From assembly GCA_023630585.1 (NCBI GenBank), contig CM042566.1, positions 13,941,254 through 14,005,253 of the forward strand: a stretch of DNA of 64,000 bases. The letters are read 5' to 3'. Every line of letters begins with the position of its first letter. Positions within the stretch are counted from its first letter, which is position 1. Below the pieces are notes generated by a model, which was not told the origin of the DNA, ran no database searches, and worked only from the letters and a program-made list of their open reading frames with translations. This document shows positions 55,064 to 64,000 of the stretch, piece by piece. A program made the translations under genes and the position numbers. The stretch is from Cranoglanis bouderius (lineage: Eukaryota > Chordata > Actinopteri > Siluriformes > Cranoglanididae).

Positions 55064-55294
55064 TACAGTGAGGGAAAAAATTATTTGATCTCCTGCTGAT
55101 TTTGTACGTTTGCCCACTGATAAAGAAATGATCACTATATAATTTTAATGGTAGGTGTATTTTAACAGTGAGAGACAGAATAACAACAAAAAAATCCAGA
55201 AAAACGCATTTCAAAAAAGTTATAAATTGATTTGCATTTTAATTAGTGAAATAAGCATTTGATCTCCTATCAATCAGCAAGATTTCTGGCTCCC

Positions 55295-55389
55295 AGGTGT
55301 CTTTTACAGCAGTAACGAGCTGAGATTAGGAGCACTCTCTTAAAGGAAGTGCTCCTAATCTCAGCTTGTTACCTGTATAAAAGACACCT
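55295..55389. repeat. Long imperfect hairpin in the Tc1-D2 leader
   Basis: AGGTGTCTTTTACAGCAGTA...GAGATTAGGAGCACT and AGTGCTCCTAATCTC...TATAAAAGACACCT pair over about 44 bp. It ends about 45 bp before the transposase ATG and includes TATAAAA. Confidence 0.9.
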
Positions 55390-55432
55390 GTCCACAGAAG
55401 CAATCAATCAATCAGATTCCAAACTCTCCACC

Positions 55433-55878
55433 ATGGCCAAGACCAAAGAGCTGTCCAAGGATGTCAGGGATAATATTGTAGACCTACACAAGGCTGGAAT
55501 GGGCTACAAGACCATCGCCAAGCAGCTTGGTGAGAAGGTGACAACAGTTGGTGCGATTATTCACAAATGGAAGAAACACAAAATAACTGCCAGTCTCCCT
55601 CGGTCTGGGGCTCCATGCAAGATCTCACCTTGTGGAGTTTCAATGATCATGAGAACAGTGAGGACTCAGCCCAGAACTACACAGGAGGATCTTGTTAATG
55701 GTCTCAAGGCAGCTGGGACCTTAGTCACCAAGAAAACAATTGGAACACACTACGCCATGAAGGACTGAAATCCTGCAATGCCCGCAAGGTCCCCCTTTTC
55801 AAGAAAGCACATGTACAGGCCCGTCTGAAGTTTGCCAGTGAATATCTGAATGATTCAGAGGAGAACTGGGTGAAAGTG
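55433..55878 (+). pseudogene. Tc1-D2 transposase, N-terminal half
   Basis: MAKTKELSKDVRDNIVDLHK, GYKTIAKQLGEKVTTVGAII (helix-turn-helix), RSGAPCKISPCGVSMIMRTV, GLKAAGTLVTKKTIGTHYAM. A one-base loss near 55741 shifts the frame; the original frame resumes as LKSCNARKVPLFKKAHVQAR and FASEYLNDSEENWVKV, and the element stops just before the first catalytic Asp. Confidence 0.85.
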
Positions 55879-55894
55879 TGTGAACGGGGCCATT

Positions 55895-56690
55895 GTGGGA
55901 GTGAGGGAGTTTGGGGTCGGAGACTTATGATTGAATGAGTTGCTATTGTCCAGAGATAAGAGGTGTTGGGAGAGCCAGGCATAGTGCCGAAGAGGACAGG
56001 GGTGAGTGGAGCTGTTGTTGAACTTTGTAAAGAACTGATTGAGCTCATTTGCCCTCAGTTGATTTGGAGCCTTGCTGGTTGAAGCCAGTGATTTCCTTCA
56101 GGGCTCTCCACACATCATGCGGGTTTTTCTGCTCCAATTTGTTCTCCAGCTACTCATTCTTGGTTTCTTTACTCCTCACTTTAAGCTCTCTCTGGAACCA
56201 CTTAATTTCCTCCCTGTCCCCTGCTCTGAAGGCTCTCTACTTTTGGTTGAGAAGAGTTTTAAGCTCACTACTGTCCTGTTGGTTATTGTTATGGAAGCAG
56301 TGTACAGACTTGAAGGGTATGACAGTGTATAGACAGAAGTTAAGTTGCAAGTTGTTATGCTGTTCCAGTCTATAATCTGAAAGCAACCCTTTAGTGATTT
56401 AATGGCCTCAGGAGACCATTTCCTCACTGTCTTGTTGGTCACTGCTTGCCACTGTACCAATGGCTTATACAGGGGTATGAGATGAACCGTGTTATGATCT
56501 TATCTATCCAAGTTGTGGAAGTGCTTTGACATTTATGTACAGCAGATCCAGAGTTCTGTTCTTTCTTGTTTTACATTACACAAACTGTCTAAATGTTGGC
56601 AAATGCAAAGAGAAGCATGGTTAAATTCTCTAGCCATAAATATAAATGTGCTGGGGTGCTGAGTTAGTAGTCTCGTGTGGATTATGTGCA
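55895..56690 (-). pseudogene. LINE fragment: end of endonuclease and linker
   Basis: Minus strand: EFNHASL (degenerate GDFN motif, about 56630), DHNTVHLIPLYKPLVQWQAV (SDH region), RKWSPEAIKSLKGCFQIIDW, then the linker (NPHDVWRALKEITGF). No RT follows. A second copy of the 5' 110 bp is at 58925-59040. Confidence 0.65.
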
Positions 56691-57178
56691 ATTCTTGTGT
56701 CTATATCAGTGGTGGGATGGATGGTTTTTGTCTCCTGTACATCCTTTAGGCCCAGCCCACTGCAATGTGTCACATTCCTGCTTGCCATTGGACAATCATG
56801 ACATGCGTTGCTCCCACCTCATGCTTTGGGATTGGTTGGCTGTTCATTTCCGGACATGTTTTTAAACCTCGTCAGTCTACATCCCCAAGGCAGATCATTG
56901 CCTCTGCTTTGTTCAGTATAAATTCCGCTATGTGTGTTGTATTTTATATTACATAGATTATTCTTATATTTCTTATATTTTTTATTTTTTATTTATTATG
57001 TTTGTGTGTGTATGTATGTCTGTTTTTTTATTTTTTTATTCTACATAGTTTGTACTTGTCCTGGCATTCATTGTGGACAGCAAAGAAAGAATTTCGTTGT
57101 ACAGGGAAACCTGTTGTTCCTCACTGTGCATATGACAATAAAACGTTTGACTTGACTTCATTTCTCCTGTGTGTGTTT

Positions 57179-57210
<32 letters not shown>

Positions 57211-57213
57211 CAT
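56691..57213. other. LTR-like/AT-rich sequence, unidentified
   Basis: 56700-56930 has CCATTGG and GGGATTGGTTGG boxes with TTTTTAAACC as in the LTR-like repeats at 17.7 and 42.5 kb. Beyond 56935 T-rich low-complexity DNA and a short (TA)n at 57187-57210. Confidence 0.35.
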
Positions 57214-57214
57214 A

Positions 57215-58724
57215 CAGGTGCATCTCAATAAATTAGAATGTCGTGAAAAAGTTCATTTATTTCAGTAATTCAACTCAAATTGTGAAACTCGTGTATTAAA
57301 TAAATTCAATGCACACAGACTGAAGTAGTTTAAGTCTTTGGTTCTTTTAATTGTGATGATTTTGGCTCACATTTAACAAAAACCCACCAATTCACTATCT
57401 CAACAAATTAGAATATGGTGACATGCCAATCAGCTAATCAACTCAAAACACCTGCAAAGGTTTCCTGAGCCTTCAAAATGGTCTCTCAGTTTTGTTCACT
57501 AGGTAAGACACAAACATTCACTGTCAAAGAAGCTGGCTGTTCACAGAGTGCTGTATCCAAGAATGTTAACAGAAAGTTGAGTGGAAGGAAAACGTATGGA
57601 AGAAAAAGATGCGCAACCAACCGAGAGAACCGCAGCCTTATGAGGATTGTCAATCAAAATCAATTCAAGAATTTGAGTGAACTTCACAAGGAATGGACTG
57701 AGGCTGGGGTCAAGGCATCAAGAGCCACCACACACAGACGTGTCAAGGAATTTGGCTACAGTTGTCGTATTCCTCTTGTTAAGCCACTCCTGAACCAAAG
57801 ACAACATCAGAGGCATCATACCTGGGCTAACAAGAAGAAGAACTGGACTGTTGCCCAGTGGTCCAAAGTCCTCTTTTCAGATGAGAGCAAGTTTTGTATT
57901 TCATTTGGAAACCAAGGTCCTAGAGTCTGGAGGAAGGGTGGAGAAGCTCATAGCCCAAGTTGCTTGAAGTCCAGTGTTAAGTTGCCACAGTCTGTGATGA
58001 TTTGGGGTGCAATGTCATCTGCTGGTGTTGGTCTATTGTGTTTTTTGAAAACCGAAGTCACTGCACCCGTTTACCAAGAAATTTTGGAGCACTTCATGCT
58101 TCCTTCTGCTGACCAGCTTTTTGAAGATGCTGATTTCATTTTCCAGCAGGATTTGGCACCTGCCCACACTGCCAAAAGCACCAAAAGTTGGTTAAATGAC
58201 CATGGTGTTGGTGTGCTTGACTGGCCAGCAAACTCACCAGACCTGAACCCCATAGAGAATCTATGGGGTATTGTCAAGAGGAAAATGAGAAACAAGAGAC
58301 CAAAAAATGCAGATGAGCTGAAGGCCACTGTCAAAAAAACCTGGGCTTCCATACCACCTCAGCAGTGCCACAAACTGATCACCTCCACGCCACGCTGAAT
58401 TGAGGCAGTAATTAAAGCAAAAGGAGCCCCTACCAAGTATTGAGTACATGTACAGTAAATGAACATACTTTCCAGAAGGCCAACAATTCACTAAAAATGT
58501 TTTTTTTTACTGGCCTTATGAAGTATTCTAATTTGTTGAGATAGTGAATTGGTGGCTTTTTGTTAAATGTGAGCCAAAATCATCACAGTTAAAAGAACCA
58601 AAGACTTAAACTACTTCAGTCTGTGTGCATTGAATTTATTTAATACACGAGTTTCACAATTTGAGTTGAATTACTGAAATAAATGAACTTTTTCACGACA
58701 TTCTAATTTATTGAGATGCACCTG
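57215..58724 (+). mobile_element. Tc1-B3, best-preserved Tc1-like element
   Basis: TA-flanked, 1510 bp, ends CAGGTGCATCTCAATAAATT and complement. TIR arms 57215-57416 and 58524-58724 are nearly identical. Each arm has two binding-site-like repeats, an outer CTC AATAAATTAGAAT and an inner CTCAACAAATTAGAAT, the IR/DR layout known from Sleeping Beauty-type elements. Confidence 0.95.
57478..58398 (+). CDS. Tc1-B3 transposase, near-complete DD34E
   Basis: 306 codons open. VKEAGCSQSAVSKNVNRKLS is the end of the first helix-turn-helix; RKTYGRKRCATNRENRS covers the GRPR-like hook and second DNA-binding part; catalytic residues are the Asp of LFSDESKFCISFGNQG, the Asp of FQQDLAPAHTA, and the Glu of NSPDLNPIENLWGI, with 34 residues between the last two. 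The frame ends at TGA (58396-58398) after STPR; read on, the same frame gives 14 more codons to TGA at 58441, so this looks like a CGA-to-TGA change trimming the tail. The start region lacks the usual first residues (a deletion near 57502), so the ATG used here lies in the former leader. Length is thus short of the usual ~340. Probably inactive for DNA binding though the catalytic triad is whole. Confidence 0.9.
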   Translation: MVSQFCSLGKTQTFTVKEAGCSQSAVSKNVNRKLSGRKTYGRKRCATNRENRSLMRIVNQNQFKNLSELHKEWTEAGVKASRATTHRRVKEFGYSCRIPLVKPLLNQRQHQRHHTWANKKKNWTVAQWSKVLFSDESKFCISFGNQGPRVWRKGGEAHSPSCLKSSVKLPQSVMIWGAMSSAGVGLLCFLKTEVTAPVYQEILEHFMLPSADQLFEDADFIFQQDLAPAHTAKSTKSWLNDHGVGVLDWPANSPDLNPIENLWGIVKRKMRNKRPKNADELKATVKKTWASIPPQQCHKLITSTPR

Positions 58725-58924
58725 TATATATACATACACATATATACATACATACAGGATTTGCAATTTTCATTGCAACTTATATATATATATATATATG
58801 AAGAAGTCAGCACCATTTATGTTAAATCATTTTCTCTTGGTTTTGGGTTACCTAAGGAGTGTGGGGGGAAGTGCACGTATATTTGTTTCTTTTTTTTGGG
58901 TAGTTCACTTTGTGTTTAGTTAGA
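58725..58924. other. AT-rich low-complexity DNA
   Basis: Short TA runs (58780-58799); no feature recognised. Confidence 0.5.
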
Positions 58925-59040
58925 GAGAATTACACAAACTGTCTAAATGTTGACAAATGCAAAGAGAAGCATGGTTGAATTCTCTAGCCATAACTATACA
59001 TGTGCTGGGGTGCTGTGTTGGTAGTCTCTTGTGGATTCCA
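58925..59040 (-). repeat. LINE endonuclease fragment, duplicate of 56573-56690
   Basis: TTACACAAACTGTCTAAATG, GAGAAGCATGGTTGAATTCT and TGTGCTGGGGTGCTG match 56573-56690. Minus strand encodes EFNHASLCICQ. Confidence 0.75.
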
Positions 59041-59909
59041 CTTCCGGGGTGCGGACAGGCTGCAGACCCAGTGCTTCTCTGTTTGGTTGTGGTTTAAGTT
59101 TGTCTAAGTTGTTTTCGTTACATTTAAGTTGCATATGTGTTTGATGACTTGATGGAATAGCGAAAATGAGAATGGAGTTCGCTGGAAAATCTGCATTCAT
59201 GTGCATTTTGATCTTCTCCTTAATTTTGGAAAACCTATCGACACCTGGAGAGAATGGTGTGGGCACACCTGTGAGGATTTGTTCTCGGGAATTTTTATCG
59301 TCACTAAGAGAGCATCAGTACTTCTTGGGAACACCTGCAATGCTAGACAGACATTCTTTATCTATATCAAAGGAGGGACAAAGGAAAGCGACACAACATA
59401 AAGGTAAAATAAAGAAATGGGGCTCAAGGGGCAACATTAAAAACAGATTGCGCAGACGAGTCGCCCGTCACCCTCTTCCTGTGATTACTCTCTCTAATGT
59501 CCGATCCCTAAATAACAAACTTGATGAACTAACTATTAGGGTTAACACAGAAGATTTGTTTAGGTGCAGTAACTTAATATGCCTAACAGAAACTTGGTTG
59601 ACGAAGAATAACCGCAATATTGACCTGGATGGTTACACCCTTATTAGAGCAGATCGGGACAATAGAGCAGTGGGAAAATCAATTGCCGGTGGACTCTGTC
59701 TATATTTGGACAATAACTGGGCAATGCAATATAAAATATTGGACAAGAGTTGCACCCGTGATTATGAGATCATCTCAGTTGCAATAAGACCCTTCTATTT
59801 ACCCCAAGAGTTTGGGCAGATTATGGTGATTCTTGTCTATGTTCAGGACCAAAAAATACTGAAGCGGCTGATAAAATTACAAAATGTGCATAGGAGAGTT
59901 GGTATTTAA
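59041..59909 (+). mobile_element. LINE 5' part (plus strand)
   Basis: A 5' leader from about 59041 followed by an ORF with an AP-type endonuclease, truncated at about 59905. Confidence 0.65.
59166..59909 (+). pseudogene. LINE ORF: AP endonuclease N-terminal part
   Basis: 247 codons open from MRMEFAGKSAFMCILIFSLI. Basic region (GKIKKWGSRGNIKNRLRRRV), then PLPVITLSNVRSLNNKLDEL, LICLTETWLTKNNRNIDLDG (metal-binding Glu in TETWL), YTLIRADRDNRAVGKS, IAGGLCLYLDNNWAMQ, IRPFYLPQEFGQIMVILVYV. It stops before GDFN and SDH motifs and before any RT. The initial hydrophobic stretch is unusual and may not be part of the original protein. Confidence 0.75.
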
Positions 59910-60061
59910 AAGAGTTTATAGTCAGGATTATAAAGGGTTACGAGGGCGGAGAAGCGTGGCTGATAGGTTGTTGCATGGCATTGAGGGAGCCACTCAGCAC
60001 TCAGACAGAGTTTCATGGCTGAACTGGGCATTTCTGCCTCGTTTTGTAATATTACATTGCC

Positions 60062-60680
60062 ATGACAATGGATGCAGCAAGAGAGCCAGACTTGCGCCAT
60101 ACTTTTTCAGCTCAAGGACAGCTTATAGGAGAGCAGCAGCAGCTTTTGGCTGATCTTGACACAAAGATTAACCTCTTTCAAGCCCTCGCATCCACTGCGG
60201 GCTTCACGTTCCGATGCCGGCTCCAGACAAATTCGCCAGTGATGCCTCTTTATGTGAGGGATTCCTCCTGCAATGCTCTTTGTATTTTGCCAGTCACAAG
60301 GGGTATATCTGAACCACAGAAAATTGCACATTTCATGAATCTAATGTTCGGTAAAGCACTGAAGTGGGCCACAGCTGTGTGGGAAAAAGGGGGTGAACCA
60401 ACATCATCTTATGAGAGGTTCATGGAACTTTTCCACCGGGTGTTCGATCACTCACCAGATGGCAATGAGGTCAGCAAACAACTACTAACCTTCAACCTTC
60501 AACCAAGGTTCCACGTCAGGTGGCCAAGTTCACCCTCAAATTCTGCACGATAGCGGTAGGCAGCAGATGGAATGACATTGCCCTCAAAGCCACATTTCAC
60601 AGATGGCTCCACCTGGAAATACTCGCTAAGATGGCATGCCAGGATGAACTACTAACACTCAACTCCCTCATCGACCTAGC
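60062..60680 (+). pseudogene. gag of the 60-kb gypsy element
   Basis: MTMDAAREPDLRHTFSAQGQ, LIGEQQQLLADLDTK, then PQKIAHFMNLMFGKALKWAT, SSYERFMELFHRVFDHSPDG; after a frameshift near 60520 KFTLKFCTIAVGSRWNDIAL and FHRWLHLEILAKMACQDELL. This is the capsid domain of fish chromovirus gag. No CCHC knuckle is retained. Confidence 0.8.
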
Positions 60681-60839
60681 TATCTGCCTTGACTCCCTGT
60701 TGTCTAATGTCATCATCAGTGCATTCAGTTACCCATGCACTGCCTGGTCTCCACCTCTGTGGAAAGGCCAGAGCACCATGCACCCCTCAACATTCCCCCC
60801 AAGTACTCGGACCTTGGTCTTCAGCAAAGCCAATGCCAG

Positions 60840-61720
60840 CAGTTTACTCCCACACTGTCCTTATAACTGTGCAATTGAGATACTCCCCAGACCCACACCT
60901 CCTCACAGCTGGATCTACCCACTCTCAATTGCTGAACAAAAAGCAATGGAAGAGTACATCCTAGAAGCACTTCAACTGGGGTACATTCACCCTTCCACAT
61001 CGCCAGCCTCGGCTGGATTTTTCTTTGTCGAGAAAAAAGGGAGTGGTCTCAGACACTGTACTGATTATAGACTACTGCTGGCTCAACCCAATCACTGTGA
61101 AGTACCAATATCCATTGCCCCTGGTCCCAGCCACATTTAAACAGCTCCGTTCAGCCCAGATATTCACTAAGCTGGACCTGCACAGCTCATATCATCTAGT
61201 GCGCATCTGGGAGGGAGATGAATGGAAGACTAATTTTAGCACCACTTGTGGCCACTACTAGTCCTGCGTCATGCCTTATGGGCTCTCTTGTGTCTACTCA
61301 GTGTTCCAGAATTTTATCACCAACGTCCTGAGGGACATGCTGGGCAAATATGTCATTGCTTACATTGATGACATTCTCATCTACTCCCCTTCCTATGATG
61401 CTGACATGCCACATGTCCACCAAGTTCTCCAGCGCCTAACACAGAAACAGCTGTTCATAAAGTGAGAAAGATTTCACCAACGCATCATCTCCTTCTTTGG
61501 GCACATCATTAGGCCAGATGGAGTTGTCATGGACCAGGCCAAGGTGTCCGCTTTCAAGGATTTGCAGTGGTTCCTAGGTTTTGTCAACTTTTACTGCCTC
61601 TTCATTCAGGGTTTTAGTGCCATAGCTCACCCTCTGACCTCCCTCCTCAAAAAGGGGCCAATACACCTGGCTTGAAACTTGTGGAGACAGCCCTCAGCCA
61701 ACTAAAGACAGCATTCACCA
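60840..61720 (+). pseudogene. RT of the 60-kb gypsy element
   Basis: PHCPYNCAIEILPRPTPPHS, IAEQKAMEEYILEALQLGYI, STSPASAGFFFVEKKG, then shifted: LNPITVKYQYPLPLVPATFK, IFTKLDLHSSYHLVRIWEGD, MPYGLSCVYSVFQNFITNVL, VIAYIDDILIYSPSYDADMP (catalytic YIDD). Then FGHIIRPDGVVMDQAKV and the connection domain; RNase H begins (LKTAFTTAPILKHPDLS) and is cut off near 61765. Protease is absent between gag and RT. Confidence 0.85.
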
Positions 61721-61764
61721 CAGCTCCCATTTTGAAACACCCCGATCTGTCCACATCGGCAGAG

Positions 61765-62345
61765 AAGTGAACAGGTGTGGGAAAGTACTCATCAGCACCT
61801 GGAACAACTGGCCAAATCTAATAAAGAAAACGCTGACCGGCACTGAGGAGAGAACCCCGCAAGCAACCTGGGTACGAGTCTGGCTGGCCACCAAAGATTT
61901 CCATCATCCACAAGTTTGCAAGAAACTCCGGGTATATCAGCTCTTTCAAAATCCTAAAACAAATAAATTAGGTCACATATAAACTGGACCTACCATGATG
62001 CTGCTGCACCGCTCCCTCATTCCATGTTTCCCACCTGAAACCAATCTGGACCCTAGCCACTAACACACCTCTGGCCACCCCTCCAGTTCCCCTCAACATC
62101 AAAGGCCAGCCAATATACTTAGTAAAAACAATTCTCAACTCGCGCCACAGAAATGGCAAGCTGGAATATCTTATCAACTGGGAGGGTTATGGTCCAGAGG
62201 AACAATGCTGGGTACTGGCACATGACATCCTTGACCCCAACCTGTGCCAGGAGTTCCATGCCAATCACCCTGAATGCCCAGGTCCACGACCTAGGGGAAG
62301 GCCCAGAAGGAGTAGTAGAAGCCCTTTTGGGGGGGTTGGGGGTCA
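61765..62345 (+). pseudogene. Integrase C-terminus and chromodomain
   Basis: WLATKDFHHPQVCKKL and MFPT-type beta region lead to a chromodomain: ILNSRHRNGKLEYLINWEGY, GPEEQCWVLAHDILDPNLCQ, EFHANHPECPGPRPRGRPRR (62128-62320). Chromodomains at the integrase end mark chromoviruses and steer integration. The catalytic core is deleted. Confidence 0.8.
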
Positions 62346-62459
62346 GTGGGGGGCTCTGTCAGGTCAGCTTCTTCCTTGAACTCAGTTTCCTGGAACACAC
62401 CACAGCCTACAGACATGGCCACACCAGATTACGCTTCCCAGAACCCATCACTGCTAATA

Positions 62460-63862
62460 CAGTTGCAATCAAAATTATTCAACCCCCATTGCAAATGCGG
62501 TTTATTGTCAAAACTTACAAATGTTCAGCTGTTTGAAGTGTACAAATCAAACAAAAGCAATTGAAATAGCTCAACACAACAAATGCTTCAACTGAAAATG
62601 CAACTTATAATGACTTCTCCAGTCTCAATCAGTCTGAATAGAATCCCTCACAATAGCACAAATATGCAAAACAGGTGTTGTCTCAAGCACCCCTGATTCA
62701 ACTAATCAAGGGCTCCATTAATCGCACCAGATGTGCTTGAGCTGGAACACATGAAATACCTGAACTGGCTAGGTTTGTTGAGTGTCACATTTGACTGCAT
62801 GTTAGAAATATGGCAAAAGAATGGTCCAAAAAAGTTAAGAGAAGAGATCATCGCCCTTCACAAACAAGGAACAGGATACAAAAAGATAGTGAAGGCACTG
62901 AATGTTCCTAGAGACACAGTTGGAAGCATAGTTCGCAAGTTCAAAGTTAAGGGAACAGTGGTTACACTACCTGGACAGGGCAGAAAAAGGAAGCTATCAG
63001 ATTTCTGAGAAGCAGATTGTGAAAAACCCTTGAGTGATTACAAAAGACCTGCAGCAAGACTTGGTGGCAACAGGCACTGAGGGGTCAGTGAGCACAGTAA
63101 GGCGCATACTAAACGCAGAAGGTTTCCATGCCAGAACTCCAAGACGTACACCACTACTGACCCAAAAGCACAAGAAAAGTTGGCTCCAATATGCTCAAAA
63201 TCATATAAATAAGCCACAGAAGTTGCGGGATTCTGTTCTGTGGAGCAATGAAACAAAACTAGAACTTTTCAGCATGATGGATCAATGGTATGTCTGGAGG
63301 AAGACATACGTTGAAAAAAACATTCTGCCCACAGTCAAACATGGTGGTGGCTCTGTGTTGCTCTGGGGCTGCTTTGCATCCTCTGGCACTGGAAACCTGT
63401 AGTGTGTGGAAGGCAGGATGGATTCATTGAAGTACCAGGAAATCCTAGGAGAAAACATCATGCCATCTGTGGGGAAGCTGAAGCTTTGGCATTATTGGAC
63501 CTTCCAACAGGACAATGATCCCAAGCATACCTCAAATTCTACCAAGGCTTGGTTGCAGAAGAAGTCCTGGAAGATTCTCCAGGGCCATCACAGTCACCTG
63601 ACTTGAACTCCAGAGAAAATCTATGGTGGGATTTGAAGAAGGCGGTTACAGCACGCAAACCAAAGAATATTACTGAACTGGAGGCCACTGCTCATGAGGA
63701 ATGGGCTAAGATTCCTCAGGAACGCTGCCAGAAGCTGGTGTCTGGCTATGCATCTCGTTTGCAGCAGGTCATAACAGCAGAAGGGTGCTCTAGTAAGTAC
63801 TCAAGATGCTTGCGATGAAGGGGGTTGAATAATTTTGAAAGTTGCATTTTCAGTTGAATTTG
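62460..63862 (+). mobile_element. Tc1-E2, Tc1-like element, right end lost
   Basis: Left end CAGTTGCAATCAAAATTATT after TA, with a full left TIR (including AATAGCTCAACACAACAAAT) that Tc1-E1 lacks. Right TIR is cut after about 63862. Confidence 0.88.
62812..63818 (+). pseudogene. Broken transposase of Tc1-E2
   Basis: ATG at 62812, then (frame-shifted) KLREEIIALHKQGTGYKKIV, KALNVPRDTVGSIVRKFKVK. A small deletion near 63000 breaks the frame. TKDLQQDLVATGTEGSVSTV, then VLWSNETKLELFSMMD: the first catalytic Asp is Asn (AAT, 63247-63249). VKHGGGSVLLWGCFASSGTG, FQQDNDPKHTSNSTKA (second Asp), frameshift near 63580, SPDLNSRENLWWDLKKAVTA (Glu kept). C-terminus complete (ASRLQQVITAEGCSSKY). Confidence 0.88.
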
Positions 63863-64000
63863 CATCTGAACTTACCAAGCCGTTGATTTGCGATTGCTGT
63901 TCTGGTTTCAACTTTGCATTGTTTCCTGGTTTTTTGATACTCTGTTTTGTCTATGCTGTCCTGTTTGCTGATCGTCTGATCCTTTGCCTTGTTTACTTTG
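63863..64000 (+). repeat. LTR-like sequence at the window edge
   Basis: T-rich, A-poor strand with short TTGTTT/CTGTTT blocks as in the LTRs at 817 and 42407. It may be the rest of the gypsy LTR interrupted by Tc1-E2. Continues beyond the window. Confidence 0.35.

Larger units (their letters stand above)
55066..55878 (+). mobile_element. Tc1-D2, Tc1-like element, 5' part
   Basis: TA-flanked CAGTGAGGGAAAAAATTATT, long TIR, a leader hairpin (55295-55389), then the transposase up to the start of the catalytic domain, where it is cut and joined to a LINE fragment. Confidence 0.85.
60055..62459 (+). mobile_element. Ty3/gypsy chromovirus-type element, deleted
   Basis: Plus strand: gag, (protease missing), RT, start of RNase H, then integrase end with chromodomain, and the start of a 3' LTR (TGTCAGGTCAGCTTCTTCC at about 62357) where Tc1-E2 inserted. 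No 5' LTR. Confidence 0.85.

Noticed and set aside
1..64000. tRNA, rRNA or CRISPR arrays
   Set aside because: No cloverleaf with a clear T-arm, no rRNA core motifs, and no regular repeat-spacer arrays were seen on reading both strands.

Overview
Eukaryotic, AT-rich DNA, almost certainly from a teleost fish chromosome. The evidence is the density of fish-type Tc1/mariner transposons with long terminal inverted repeats (TIRs), Ty3/gypsy elements of two kinds (chromodomain-bearing and Gmr1-like), CR1/L2-type LINE pieces, a teleost-type SINE, hAT-like elements, and long (TG)n, (TA)n and (ATT)n microsatellites. I see no bacterial operons, CRISPR arrays, rRNA or tRNA genes. For convenience I name the Tc1-like families A to J by their TIRs; these labels are local to this report. 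Family membership rests on reading translations and TIRs by eye plus general knowledge of teleost repeats; no database was searched.

Layout. 0-5 kb: a solo LTR, Tc1-A1, and one copy of an unnamed repeat found again at 30.2 kb. 5.4-10.6 kb: a nest four deep (Tc1-C split by Tc1-B1 and by a LINE, the LINE carrying a solo LTR). 11-13.8 kb: a MITE pair, Tc1-D1 and Tc1-E1. 13.8-21.7 kb: a Gmr1-like gypsy element and the Tc1-F copy it entered, both split into two halves in opposite orientation, which indicates an inversion; Tc1-H and a short non-autonomous LTR element lie inside the inverted part. 21.8-25.2 kb: a BED zinc-finger fragment, an element with subterminal repeats, and a hAT-like element with a second one inside it. 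25.4 kb: a possible host exon. 26.2-29.5 kb: a MITE, Tc1-B2, Tc1-F2. 31.5-36.5 kb: LINE and SINE pieces and a repeat family containing a 111-bp palindrome. 37.4-41.5 kb: Tc1-A2 split by a 1.8-kb LTR, then a DD38E (Intruder-like) element ending in telomere-like repeats. 41.5-48.5 kb: LTRs and two gypsy elements. 48.7-52.9 kb: the least transposon-like part, a multi-exon HECT ubiquitin-ligase gene on the plus strand facing two exon-like segments on the minus strand that resemble an integrase-core (rve) gene. 52.9-54.8 kb: a 1.2-kb LTR with reading frames running up to it. 55-64 kb: Tc1-D2, LINE pieces, Tc1-B3 (the best-preserved transposase), a chromodomain gypsy element and Tc1-E2.

Function. 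Nearly every coding segment is a broken transposase or polyprotein, so this reads as a transposon graveyard between genes. The only likely cellular coding capacity is the HECT gene (with apparent lesions), the rve-like exons and the single exon at 25.4 kb. The points most worth following are the HECT/rve pair, the repeated loss of the catalytic-glutamate region in Tc1-B copies through a 21-bp palindrome, the inversion at 13.8-21.7 kb, and two long near-perfect palindromes.
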